Shown in pieces: positions 1 to 12,720 of a stretch of 64,000 nucleotides of DNA (position 1 is its first letter; the number at the start of each line of letters is the position of its first letter). The stretch spans positions 1,364,001-1,428,000 of the forward strand of contig NC_059478.1 of assembly GCF_018139145.2 (NCBI RefSeq). The letters run 5' to 3'. The notes under the pieces were generated by a model. That model worked only from the letters and a program-made list of their open reading frames with translations. It was not told the origin of the DNA and did no database searches. Origin of the DNA: Gymnogyps californianus. Its lineage: Eukaryota > Chordata > Aves > Accipitriformes > Cathartidae. The translations under genes and the position numbers were made by a program.

Positions 1-936
1 CACATCACTCAGTAACATAAAATCTAAAAATTATGTAGTAAGTGGGATAGCAATTTATATTCTATGACACACACATTCATGCATGACACAGCAACCAAGG
101 CCCTACCCCTCTGGTCCAGTTTAGACCAGCACCACAGACCCAGAAAACACTTGTCTGGGACACTCGTGTCCCACCTGTAAATGTGTCAAGCCCTGGCTAG
201 TGGCTCCACCATTTTGCACAGTGCTTCCACCTCGAGTACAAACATCTAAACAGTTTCACAGGCCCACGGATGTGTTATTTCCACCACCCTCTAGCCCAAG
301 GGGCTATTGTTTTCAATATTTCTTACTTTCTGTATTAGATTGTCAGCACAAGCAACCAATGGCTTTGCTCATCCCATAGCTGATCCAATCTCTTTGACTT
401 TCTCCATATTTAAATCCAATTATTAATTGTTTCAGAGGTTTCTCCTACCCTCTGGTTTCCTCCCTGAAGGTGTTACAAAAAGTGCAAAGTTTGTCCACTG
501 CTGATATGAGCTCCAAACCAGAATAATCTAGTCAGCTAGGGATGGACAGGTGTTATCAAGGTCTTATCTGAATGATATCTTGATAGCAGATATGTCCTTT
601 TGTCTGCCTCACATCTAAAAAGCTACTACACTGTTGAGGGCTTAGTCTTTTCTGAGCTCAATTCTGGACTTTGGCTTCAGAGACAATCAATTTAGAGACA
701 CTCTGCCAGAAAGTGCATGGAAATAAAAAAGCTGGAGAAGCTTATTTTGTAATCTCAGTTTTTCTACGTAACCAAACTGCTAAGCAAATTGTCTTTTAGA
801 GACCTGTACCTTGACAGTGGATCAGCATTTTGTTCCAAAACGAGTCTAGCCAATGGCTATTGAAAAGCACATACAGCAAGAAACCAAGAAATTCAAAGGA
901 ACAAAGATGTGGCAACGGATTAGTGTTATTACTTAC

Positions 937-1007
937 CTTGCAAAGGTTTTTTCGTGTTCAGTTGGGTATCTGAAGTTCACAAAGACCTGTGATACCGCAC
1001 CAGTGTG
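937..1007 (-). other. Candidate internal coding exon (71 bp, minus strand)
   Basis: On the minus strand a consensus donor (GCAAG/gtaagt, donor bases at 931-936) follows a 71-bp segment that begins after a CAG acceptor (1008-1010) with a T-rich run upstream. One frame is open across all 23 full codons, starting in phase 0 and leaving two bases. The peptide looks protein-like and includes VFVNFRYPTEHEKTF. I do not recognise the family. No adjoining exon of matching phase is visible nearby, so this could be a chance arrangement or a pseudo-exon. Confidence 0.3.
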
Positions 1008-3197
1008 CTGCAGCAATCAGCTAGAAGCACAACAAGAATTTCAGGAGCGTATCTGAAATATGCTGAAAAATGCTTGGACTAGCCATCATGCCTGATATCT
1101 TGCTTATTTAGCATATGCTATATAACAGCCTAAAGTAAATGAAACTTCATTTGTTTTTATACTTACTGACTGAGCATACTACTAGCAAATAACTCTCATG
1201 CTTAAATTATTCTGTGACTGAAAAGTAGTTCTGCCTAATAGTTCATCACCACTGTAGCCACATTAGTATTTTTTGTTTCCATCTGTTGCAATAAAGTTAT
1301 ACCAGTTATGAGCTACTGAGTATAGAACAAATACAATTTTCTTTAACTTTTACTGGCTCAATTTTGAGGTAGTTCTGTACCAATCCAAAACTTCTAGTAG
1401 AAGTTGTCTAAGTTTTATGATAGACTGACTTATATCTGCACCTTATCTGACTTGTTTTACACTTCCTCCATTGCTTTACACTTACTTACACTGCTTTCAA
1501 CCAGTTGCTCACCTTAAATATGATGTTTACACTTACATCTTCAGGGAAAGCGGTGCTTCAACAGACAGATGAATCCAGTTATTTGAGAAAAGATATTGAA
1601 ACAATGCTCAAAAACAACAAGAAGGTGAAAATTTCTGCATGTCTATGTATTCTAACTAAAAATTTAGCTGAAGTCCACTTCAGCTGGTATGTCAGCCAAA
1701 GACAATTCTCACTACCCTTTCAATGACTACTTAATATTTTAAAAAATATGCCCCTGAAGGTATCGTCAATTCTAAATTACAATTGAGTTATGATGATTTG
1801 CCAAGTTACTGGTTTTGTGCAATCATACACCTCCCCTTCCCCAAAAGTGAAATGTTTTGCTTTATCCTCAGTGGTAGGTATTTAAACTAAAACATTTTAA
1901 CTAACAATTTCTAGCTAAGGGCTTTTTCATCAGTTTCCATAGCTGACCTGACATATATTGCAGGCGTCTGACTGTACCTGGGCGTTGGACTAGACAAGAA
2001 TTCCCTATTCTTTATAAATCACACAATAGTAAAGAAACAGTAATTACAGTTTTATTTCCACTCTATTTCTGCATAACACAGGGTATCTTCACATTTTATT
2101 GTTATCAGACTAACTCTGATGTCTCAGTTTAACAACAAGCTTAATCCTTGCCACATAGCAAGTTTAGAATTATCTAGACTTTGGAAATAGGCTTGGTGTT
2201 TGAAGCAGGAGTCTGAACTCAGGATACCTAGATTTATTTTCAGCTTTTGTTGCATAAATTTAAATAGTCGTTTCCAGTGTCTCTCAGTTTCCCTTCAGTG
2301 CCCTGATGATAGTGAACATCCCAAACTTTTAAAGTGGATTTGAGATCCCTACACAATGCAAGCTCTATAAACATGAAATACTATTAATAATGCACTCATT
2401 TAATATGCAAAATAAATGTTTCACAATCCTGACATTGGCTCACACTCATCTCGCGTTTAATTGGCACACAAAGTAAAATCACAGCACCAATTCATTAGGT
2501 GTAACAGTGGCTGATGATGGCACAGTCCCTTTTATCAGAACTAAATTGAAGTAAACAATTTAAAATACACCGCAAGTCCCTCCTGGACACTCGATTAGCA
2601 GGGAGACACTAAGTATCATCTGTCCATCATGAAAACCCAGGCAGCTGTGCACAATTAAGCTTTCAAACAAACTGAAGTGAAATCACATTGCAGTGTAAAC
2701 ACATTATGCAGTCATTAGCACACTTACTCCACAGAAATGTAATAAAGCAGCTCTGATTAGCATGCTTTGATGCATTAAAAATCTTCTTTTTCTTTAATAC
2801 TCTTTCACAGAGTAATGAGCAATTGTACAAAAAGTCACAGAACAACACATTCAGCTTAGCATGCCATTGGGAGCAAGGGATGCGCATAAAGTGAGTTTCC
2901 AAAAAGTGCATAACCTAGTATCCAACTGTTAGTGACCATTTTAGACACTTAAAAGACCAGCATTTTTCAAAAGGACTGAGCTCCAAGGGAGATTAGTTGA
3001 AACTCTTTAATTGGTTTTGCTCCATAAACATGATAGATGATTTCTGTTTACATTTGCAGAAGATTTTGATTTACAAATTATGTTTTGTGTCTTCCTCCTC
3101 AAGGAATTAGCACATTTTTAGCCTCCATGGAAATAATCTTCCTGAAGTAAATGAGATGTGCCAAATATTTACTGAATTATATACAAAATGTCCAGCT

Positions 3198-3412
3198 TTT
3201 ATTCAACTGTTCCTTAAGTAAAATTCCATTTCCTTAAGAAAAATTCTAAAGCCTTCAATCTTATCCATGCAAGATGGTGGACAAAACAATGGTTACAGAA
3301 TTAAGAAAGCACAGGAATCCAACTCTTCAAATAGTACAATGCAGAGTGGCACAAGCAGTTAATAGAAAGATCCAGAATACTAGCTGTTGGAATAGCAGCT
3401 AGAAGAAATTGT
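3198..3412 (-). other. Candidate terminal exon with polyadenylation signal (minus strand)
   Basis: A strong acceptor lies on the minus strand just above 3412: a long T/C run ending in CAG (AG at 3413-3414). After one base that would complete a split codon, 36 codons are open to a TAA at 3301-3303. An AATAAA follows about 100 bp later (3198-3203). The peptide is hydrophobic and ends in SWIPVLS. The one-base leading phase would fit an upstream exon ending with two spare bases, as the candidate at 42326-42479 does, but the 39-kb gap makes that link speculative. T-rich acceptor-like runs arise by chance in AT-rich DNA, so confidence is low. Confidence 0.25.
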
Positions 3413-6400
3413 CTGAAAAAAAAAGAAAAAGGAAGTATTATGCAACTAAATTTGTTGCATTTCATGAAGGACAAAATGGACCTTTTTCCTTTGTGTTTCC
3501 TAAGTGCTGAAAACAGAATTTGCTAAAATGTGACTGCTCCCTGTCACCTAGCTATAATAGTTGGGAAATTCTAAAGGCTATACTCTAAAAGAGTATCAAA
3601 ATCAGTTATAAAGCACATTACGTGAAGCAATGGTGGAGTAAGACTCTCAGCTTTCAAAAAGGTAGATAAACTATGGTATGGTGGCAGGTGTTACTTAGGT
3701 GAAGGCTGGAAAGCATTTGCACTACCACAAGTCTCACAGCAGTCCTATGAGCTTCACCAGTTTACAAGTTTCACTGTCTGAAATTAGGTGCTGTATCTGT
3801 CTTTTTAATCATCAAATCAGTGCAAAACATATTAAATGAACATAATCATTTTTATTTGCTTTAAGGTTGTGTTCAATTATCTACTGTGAAGAACAAATGG
3901 TCTCCATTGAACTGTATTGGCTTTTAAGTACTTAAGCTCCAAAGTGATAATTTTCCAGTGCTAATTAAATGCAGTTGGAAACAATTACAGAAATAAACAA
4001 TATAAACATGCTCTATAGAAAAGAGTTTGAACTGGAAGACAGTTTCTTTCCATCAGTATTGGCTGCAGACAGTTCTTAGATGCCAATATGCTCCATGAAC
4101 AGGGCTAAAAGTCTTTTCAAGAAAAAGTTGTTTTTAAATACGCACTCTGTTGTTCTGCTGAGCTTCTCATGCTTATTAGGAGCATTAATTATCATGTGTT
4201 CTAGAAATTGAAACTTACACAGATGTGATTATCTCTGAAGTATACAACCTGTTGATCTCTGTTCTGCAGAGACATTAATTATCAGGAACTGTCACAACAA
4301 GTCCAACTGGTGATATAGCTTATGCAGATTTCCTTCACGCACTCTCCGAAGGACAGAAAATTCCCTTCCTCTTACATGGTTTGCTATGTTAGTTAACAGC
4401 ACTACAGAAAGAGAGAGCTTAAGAACGAAGCTTTTACTAGAAGGGTTTATTTTGTAAACCCAAACATAAACCAAAGCAAACAAAAAAAGCTTCCTTTTTT
4501 GGCCTCTTTCATGTACCACAGTGCGCCTAAAGATACTGAGATCATGAAAACAACAGAAGCTGTAAAACCATTTTAAAAGAGAGAATGCAGGTTCCTCTGA
4601 GTAAGGAGCAATGTTTATCTACTGTGTTGACACAACATATTGCCTGAAGTAATTTACTGTCTTATAGTACATATAAATGGGGGTTTAGGGCTTCCTCTTT
4701 TCAAGGACATTAATTACCTTGTTAGAAAACGCATTCAGTCTTTAAAAAATTGCACTATTGTGCATGGTGCTATTCTCAAAGTATCATCCTTCTAATCAGT
4801 TTAAAGAAAAGACCCCAAGGAGTTTATGACATTTACCACTTTGCAAATATGACCCACTTAAGGCTCAAATCTGTTCCTGTTTAAGACACCTAAGAAGTAC
4901 TGTTGATGTCTATGTAATCAGGTCAGATCCTACAAGACTTTTTTTCTGTAGCTGTTTTCAGAAGATACATGAGGACAGACTTGGTTGAAAGATAGCGTTC
5001 CAGTTCATGGAAAGGCATCCGTTTTTTAAATTTCATTTGGGGCCAGACTTTTAATTTATCAAATAAAAATATTTCAAGGCAGGAGAAAATCCTGTAGAAA
5101 TCCTGGGGAAATGGGCATTATTGTTGGTTTAATCTTAATTACTTTCTTCTCAAGTCACTCCTGCTCATGGAGACCACCTCTGGGGATTTTAAGATTTACT
5201 GATTCCTAAGTCCTGACAAGTCTAAAGACTTCCTAATTTCAGACCATCTCTACAGTGAGCACTGCAAAAACTTGACATTTCCAGAGCTTTTAGACACCAG
5301 GTTCTCCATAAGGCTCCAGAAACACTGGGACCTATGTTCTGATGCTAGCCCCTTTATGTCATGGACCTAGGTGCTTCCTATATCTAACTTGAAGTCAAAC
5401 TCAGAGTCTGACCCAGGACTTCCAAACTTCAGTACTTTGTTCATCACCACAAGCCTAGAAAGCTCACCATCATGACTGTTCCAGAATCCCGGATCAGAAG
5501 ACATCAGAGTCCTGCAGCAATCCACTTCAGTTTAGTAGTGTTTCTATGAAAATCCTGTCTTTGATTCAGGGAAATCTTGGGATGTTTGATATATATTTCC
5601 ATTTGCAAATAATTATAAAATGTTTTAAAAGTAAAAGTAAATTTGGCTTGCTGAAAACTTTCCTTTGGCGATAGTTTGACACCAATGCTGCTTTAAACTG
5701 AGTTTCTCTACCTCTTTTAAAGCTTAACACACACGTAAAGGAGGAAAATTAGAAGTACAGTAAGGGATCTGTTTTAGATAAGGGAAGGGCGTAAGGCTAC
5801 AAAAAAAGTCACTACAGTATTAAAGCAAATGGTAAATTTCACTTCATACTGTTCTCTTAAATGGAGTTTTTATAACAGTGCCAAGATAATCTTGTTAAAA
5901 ATATATAGCAAGTCCTTCAGTATTTTAAAAATCAAATACCTCTGTTGCTATGTTGAGTGTGATTCCAGTAAAAACTCATTACAAATGGTTACAATTAGAA
6001 GAATCTATTTTTCCTGATGCTCATACATAGTAATTTTACTCCATGCTTATCATTCTTTGACCTGGTTTCCAAATAACCATGTTATCTGTTCCACATCAGT
6101 TTCACCAGAACAGGTTCTCTTCCCCTCCAGATCATCCTCATTTTGATTTACAATGTGTCCTTCCATTCTTAGTGATGGGGAAAATTAGCAGAGTCGTATT
6201 CTCTCAGTAGGAACTACCTGTTTTGTATGCGCATGCATTAGTCAAAGCTGTCTTTCATTTTTCCTCCTTTCATTTTTTTTATTTGTCCTCTCTGAAAAAA
6301 AATCTGTAGACTTTGTAAATATTTGGAAAGTGTGTGCCAATTTAGCCGTGGAATACTCATGTTATGACCAGTAAGACATAATGACGAAGTTGCTGTAGCC

Positions 6401-9400
6401 ATTGTATTTTAATAGATTGCAATTCACACTCAGACTTTAATATCACACTTCTAACAATAGATTTGTGAAGTAAACATCATATTTAACCTTATTCTTTACA
6501 GAATGTAGATTCATGTCTGAAAACCTGGTCTTTATAATTTCAGTTTAAATGAGATTTCTGAATGCATCAAGTTTTCCGAGCTGAATCAATGCCAACAGAA
6601 CTGTAATTTTTCTCCAGAAAAACAATTCCTTCAAAATACCAATTTCTACCTTTTGCGAGTTAACGTAGAATGACTTTTTTTACCCTGTAGTAGCCAAATT
6701 TTGCTGAACAGTATAGTTTGTTTTAATATATTATATACTGTAATTTAATTTTTTTTTTTATCCCAAATATCTATTCAAACCACAAGAGTGGAAAAACATC
6801 AGAGCTCTAATTCAGATTGTTCAGATAACATTGGATGAAAATTATTCAAGGAAATTCAAGTGTGCTATAAGAACTTGGAAAAAACCCTCCACTTTGGAGT
6901 GGAAGGAATGTACAGAAACCACTTCTAATACTGAACATACAGACTTGTTTGAACAAATATACAATAAATAAATGAAAGGAAAATAAGCACACAATTAATA
7001 AACAAAACAAGCTGCCTCTCTGCTTCAGTACAGCAACATACACAGTCCTTTGCCTAAAGTATTTCTAGTTACAAATACAAAGATGTTTTTCCTAGATATT
7101 TACGCAGCACTGCATCCACTATGCAGTCTCTGCAACAGCACTGGAGCTGCAGCTGCCTTATGAATTCACCACTATAAAACTGTGTATCTTCCATTCTTCT
7201 GAACCAGATATTGTTAATGCAGAGGCCAAATCCTGAAATGAGGTTACATATTCCACACTTGAAATCTTTTTAGAGGATTTTCAGTTCTTTCCTGCATAGG
7301 TCATCTGTGAACTCTGAACTGTGTAGCTTATTTCAACTGAACTGTAAAGATAGAAGAGAAATAATTCCTATATAAATATGGTTTAAATTGAAAAGTAATA
7401 ATGGTGTGATGGATATATAGCAATGAGAAACGGTCATTGATTATATTAATGCTTACAGCAAGCCAGTGTGACTTCTAATCTACTGTAAAGTCTCATCAAG
7501 AGACCTCTGAATGTCACGATTGCTCAGATCAAATTAACTTGCATTTTATTTCCTGTTGAGTTCTTTTTTCCCAGCAGCTAATTTAAAAAACTGTCTTGCT
7601 TTCCTGTTTCCATTAGGCACACACATACTTAACTTCTGGAATAGCAGGAATTCCACCAATACAGTGAGATTGTGAGCAGAAGTAAAGGACTTTGACAACT
7701 AGACCTGATTTTATTCTCTTTCCTTGTGTCAAGTCATTTCAGAAAGTTCTGTTTTGCATATTCATTGGAAGTATAGGGTCTACATCTAACATTTCTGAGG
7801 GTGAATATCAAGTGTGTATGAAACCACAGAGTGGAAATACATGATTGATGTTTTGCTGCTGTGCCAGTGTGACCTGAAGTACATATGCTACACTGAGTTG
7901 TACTAATGGGGATCAAGCAGGTAGCAGTTCTCTGCCAGAGGTGATGTAGATCTGCAGTAAATTGAATCTCCTTTATTTGGACTAAAAAGAGTGTTTTGTA
8001 TGTTTTTTAAAAAAGAAAAAGCCCAGCTGGGCTTAAAGTCCTTTAATGGAATTAGAAAGACATACTAGCAAATTTAACAGATAGCTTCACTCAATTATAG
8101 AAATTAGGACAAGACTTTGAAAACAACAATGATCACTACAATAATGATATCTTTATTATTATAAATAATAATAATACTATATAGTTTTAAAATATTTTCA
8201 TAGAATTCCACGGCCTTTTCCCTTTCAAATTACCAGTTTCAAGGTTTATTGTATTGTGAAGTCAAGGACAATGTTAAAATTCAGCAACTTACTACTTTGA
8301 TAAGCACTATCCAACAGTATATGTTTACCTGAAACACATATGTACAAAATTAATAGGGTGAAAGATTCTGCTAATCTTCTTGAAATGTTCTAAAGTGCTT
8401 TTTAAAAAGCACATAAAAGAGGTCCATCATCAAACCCAGAAGAAAAGTCAGTGAAATGTTTTACAGGAACACAGCTCATATCTGATTGATCTCGCTCAAG
8501 ACTGACGCATCAGCTGAAAAAATGGGATTGTTTGGAACTGTGATACCTATTGCTGTGTTCAAACTGACACAGAAGGAGATTTTTTTTTTTTAACCTCCAT
8601 TGGCAACTGTGCCACCATGTCACTGCAGATCAGCCATGCTGGGATTTAGTTTCATGCCCCTAAGATAAATTTCATCTCTTATATGACAAAACAGTAAAAA
8701 AGATAAATCAGCTGGCGGAATATCTGACCTACATGGCAAGCAGGCTAACTAAACTCCAATCAAGTCTTTACTGAGACTGAATGCCAAGACCTACATTAGC
8801 TCTGCTTGCCCTTGTAGAATTTCTGGTAGCTTGCAGCTGGAATTATGGGACCATACAATTTCTATTTTAGTGTGCTGATAATCCCCAAAGGTGCTAATAA
8901 CTTGTGTATTTTTACAAGTTCTAAAAAAAAAATGTTTTCCCTGAATTTGTCAATGTTGCTTACCTTGCACTCAAGGTAATCCTTTGGCATTCAGAGGAAG
9001 AATAATATTTCATACTTAAACTACTTGATAGCTCACATCATGAAGATCTGCAAAGCGATTCTTTGTTCTGTCATTTAAATAGATAATTTTGTAATGCTTT
9101 CTGAAGTGATAAATGCTCAGTGGAGAAAAAAATCTTTCTTAGTGAGGTCAGGCTATAGCATGTGAGGGATAGAATTATTCATTTTAATAGAGAAGGTTAG
9201 GAAGTGGATATTTGTTCATTTTCCCATGAATAATTTGAAAATGCCCACTAATTGAAGAAGTTATAGAAACAAAGGGAAAAAGCCAAGCAACCTGTTTATG
9301 CAATATTATTCAAACTGTTTCAAAAATGCCTTTTCTGTGTCCTGTTTGCTATCATTTGGGAATGGAGCGGGACATACATTAAGGAAACCGAGATATGAGG

Positions 9401-9760
9401 AGGTCAGATTTTTTTCCTACCAATCTGCAGACCCTGTCCTTGGAGAGAGTGGAGTTAGTCACTGCTTTGGAGATTAATCCTGAAGCTGGTGTGGTAGCAA
9501 TTCGTGCTTTGTTCACTCTTTCAAGCTGAAAATCTCAAAGTGCTTAAAGAAGAGGCATCACCATGATAAAACATTGCAGAAAAAAATTTTATTTTTTTAA
9601 AAACAAAAAAACCTAAAAAAAGCACAGATGTTTATAGATATGCACACATATCTATAAAAGGAAAGAGTAATTTATAGTTTGCAAACATTAAAGTAGACTA
9701 TATTAGGCTTAATTTCTTGAAGATTTCACTTTTTTTTTTATGTTTTTTGATCCCCAGCTG

Positions 9761-11653
9761 TGTTGGGTTGACACTGACCAGCAGCTAAACACTCACCCAC
9801 TTTCTTGTTTACTCCCCTTTCCCACAGGATGGGGAAAAAAATAGAAGGAAAACAAGAAGACTCGTGGATCGAGAGGACAGTTTAAAAGGGAAAGCCAAAG
9901 CTGCTTGTGCAAGCAAAGCAAAAAGAACTTATTCACTACTTCCCATTGGGAGGCAGATGTCCAGCCACTTCCTGGAAAGCACGCATAACAGTTGCTTGAG
10001 AAGACAAGCATAACCACCTCCGTCTTCCTCCTTTCCCTGAACTTTTATTGCTGAGCACAATGTCATATGGTATGGAGTATCGTTTGGTCAGTTCAGGTCA
10101 GCTGTCCTGGCTGTGTCCCCTTTCCACTGGCGAGGTCCCCAGTGACTGTAGAAAACGGAATATCATACCCATTTTAAAAAGAGTAAAAAGGAGGACCCTG
10201 AGAACTACTGACCAGTCAGCCTCACCTCAGTGTCCAGTAACGGCCTAGTGGCCTTCGACAATGGAGTGGCTGTGTCAGTGAATGAGGGAAGCGCAACGGA
10301 TGTCATCTACCTAGACTTCTGTAAGGCCTTTGATGTGGTCCCTGACAACATTTTTACCTCTAAATTGGTGAAATATGGATTTGATGGATGGACTGTTAGA
10401 TGGATAAGGAATTGCCTGAATGGCTGCATCCAAAGACTTACAGCTTGATGTCCAAGTGGAAAACAGAGACAAGTGGTGTCCCTCAAAGCTCCATTCTGGG
10501 ACCAATACTATTTAATATCTTTATTAATGACATAGTGGTATTGAGTGCACCCTCAGCAAGTTTGCAGATGACACCAAGCTGCGTGGTGCCTTCGATATAC
10601 TTGAGGGAAGAGATATCATTCAGAAGGACCTGGACAGGCTGGAAGAGTGGGCCCATGAGAACCTCATGAAGTTCAATAGGCAAAGTGCAAGGTCCTGCAT
10701 CTGGGCAGGGGCAATCCCCAATGTCAATACAGACTGGGGAATGAACGCATTGAGAGCCGCCCTGCAGAGGACGTGGCAGCACTGGTGGGTGGTAAATTGG
10801 ACATGAGCTGCAATGTGTGCTTGCAGCCCAGAAAGCCAGTCATATCCTGGGCTGCATCAAAAGAAGCGCAGCTAATAGGTTGAGGGAGGGGATTCTGCCC
10901 CTCTACTCCACTTTGGTGAGACCCCACCTGGAGTACTGCATGCAGTTCTGGAGTCCTCCGTACAGGAAAGACATGGACCTGTTGGAACGGGTCCAGAGGA
11001 GGGCCACAAAAATGATGAGAGGGATGAAACACCTCTCCTATGGGGAAAGGCTGAGAGAGTTGGGGTTGTTTGGCCTGGAGAAGAGAAGGTTCTGGCAAGA
11101 CCTTATCGCAGCCTTTTGATATATAAAGGAGGCTTATAAGAAAGACAGAGAAAGATTTTTACCTGTAGTGACAGGACAAGGGTCACTGGTTTTAAACTGA
11201 AAGGGTAGATTTAGATTGCATATAAGGAAGAAATGTTTTACGATGAGGGTGGTGAGACACTGGAACAGGTCACTCAGAGAAGCTGTGGATGCCCCATCCC
11301 TGGAAGTGTTCAAGGTGAGGTTGGATGGGGCTTTGAGCAACCTAGTCTAGTGGAAGGTGTCTCCACCCATGGCAGGGGGAGTTGGACTAGGTGATCTTTG
11401 AAGGTCGCTTCCAAGCCAAACCATTCTATGATTCTGTGATTCTATGACTCTATGAACTTCTTGCCTACCCCCAGCCGACTTCCTGGGGGCTCAAAGTGAG
11501 AAACAGAGAAGGCCTTAATGCTGTGAAAGCACTGCTCAGTGATAGACTAAACATTCTTGTGTTGTCAACACTGCTTTAGCCACAAATGCAAAGCACAGCA
11601 CCACAGGGCCTGCTATGAAGGAAGTTAACTCCTTCCCAGCCAGACCCAGTACA
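9761..11653 (-). mobile_element. ERVL-type solo LTR, minus strand, split by a CR1
   Basis: Two blocks (9761-10125 and 11455-11653, about 564 bp together) read as the reverse complement of the LTRs at 12721-13316 and 23734-24313. The left block starts with the LTR 3' end and runs to the promoter region (GTCATATGGTATGGA, then CTGTCCTGGCTGTGTCCCC). The right block resumes exactly where the left stops (AACTTCTTG) and ends with the complement of the LTR start. The intervening 1.33 kb is a CR1 LINE. No internal retroviral genes adjoin, so it is a solo LTR. No clean target duplication is visible, consistent with age. Confidence 0.85.
10126..11454 (+). mobile_element. CR1 LINE, 5'-truncated, inserted in ERVL LTR
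   Basis: This 1.33-kb fragment covers the reverse transcriptase to the 3' end of a CR1 retrotransposon. Visible pieces are GEVPSD at the start, the RT segment [17 protein letters not shown] (10299-10350), an FADDTKL-type active-site motif near 10560 and the C-terminal LVRPHLEYCMQFWSP region (10914-10955). Frames shift several times and stops are present. Relative to the usual CR1 protein order, a stretch between the first RT block and the segment at about 10230 is missing, which indicates an internal deletion. The 3' tail is four imperfect octamers of the ATTCTATG type ending at 11454, the CR1 hallmark. It is non-functional. Confidence 0.9.
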
Positions 11654-12720
11654 CTGACTTAGTTGTGCATCTAGATCTACAGTCATCAAAGACCTTAAGA
11701 CCACCAGTAGAAAGATCTAAGACTGTTTGACCTATGATTGTTTGATATTCTTCCATTTAGAAGAAAGAACTCTCACTAATATATATATGAATATGAGAAA
11801 CATTACATATTGATAGCAAAGCTAAAAGTCCAGAATTCTGGTGGCAGCCTATTTTATAAACCAAAATGTAAAAAAAAATAAACCCAACCCAAACCCAACA
11901 TACAACAATGAAACAAACTCTTCCTCCCAGAAAAATGAATGAACTACTATGGTCTTTGTAAATTCAGTAGGGTTAGAATATAATCTCTGAAGTTGCAAAC
12001 CAACAGTTTTCAATAGATTTCTATTAAAATTAATGAATACACAAGATACTATTACCGTAAGTTGCCTAGAGGAGTGGGAGTGGGTGAGTTGTTTGGTTTG
12101 TATTTTTTCCTTTTCAGCAATTGGGAATAAGATTTTCTATGTCTGCATAAAATATAAATGAACTGTAACATTCTTATAAATAACAAAGTTCTCAAAGGTC
12201 TCTCAAGAAATTGCCTACAAAATGCAATTCTTAGAAACCAGTAGATTAGTAATATATGCCTAGGTCCTATGGGCTTTTCTGTTTGGTGGTTAGTTTCAAA
12301 GTTTTGTCCCCCCAAGAAAAAAAAAAGGAAAAAAAAGGAAAAAAAAAGAAAAAAAGTGCCTAATATATCTCTGTTGTGCCTGGAAAATAGCTCTGCAAAG
12401 TTTGGAAACAACCTGATAAAGAAAAACACTTGGCTTGGACAGGGGCATCATATAATCAAGATTACATTAATGCAAGTGAGAAATATAATACTTGCATAAC
12501 AAGCTTTGGCCAAAAGTGGTATTTATCAGGACAGCATGTTACCAAAAAAATTGGGAGGAACACATCTACGGTAGCAAAGTCTTTTGTTCAGAAAGGAAGG
12601 AAGGAAGGAAGGAAAGAAGGAAGGAGGGAAGACATCTAAGGAGATATTACTTGGAAGTCCCTTACAGCAGCCCTGAAGCAGTTAGAGAAGGAGGAGTAGA
12701 GGAAGAAAAACCTTTACTGG
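11654..12720. other. Non-coding stretch with purine tracts
   Basis: No gene is seen. The stretch contains an A-rich homopurine tract at about 12315-12356 and a GGAA-type microsatellite at about 12591-12629. Confidence 0.5.
12591..12629. repeat. (GGAA)n microsatellite
   Basis: About nine imperfect GGAA/GAAG tetranucleotides in tandem, with one GAAA and one GGAG interruption. Confidence 0.85.

Larger units (their letters stand above)
1..9760. other. AT-rich non-coding stretch
   Basis: This is long AT-rich DNA with no extended open frame, no recognisable tRNA or rRNA and no clear young transposon. The only possible coding signals are two weak exon candidates on the minus strand (937-1007 and 3301-3412), listed separately. 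Short A/T homopolymers are frequent. The composition fits intergenic or large-intron DNA. Old, highly diverged repeats could be present but cannot be recognised by eye. Confidence 0.6.

Noticed and set aside
7250..7343. Pyrimidine-rich acceptor TTCTATCTTTACAG on the minus strand
   Set aside because: The best frame closes after 19 codons and no donor or poly(A) signal follows.
8960..9020. Consensus donor GCAAG/gtaagc on the minus strand near 8964
   Set aside because: All frames close within a few codons for any reasonable upstream acceptor. Only an 18-bp micro-exon would fit, which cannot be supported.
9756..11658. Target-site duplication around the minus-strand ERVL LTR
   Set aside because: Flanks AGCTG and CTGAC do not match.
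12310..12357. A-rich tract as a retrotransposon poly(A) tail
   Set aside because: It is an A/G homopurine tract with no LINE- or SINE-like sequence before it and no target duplication.
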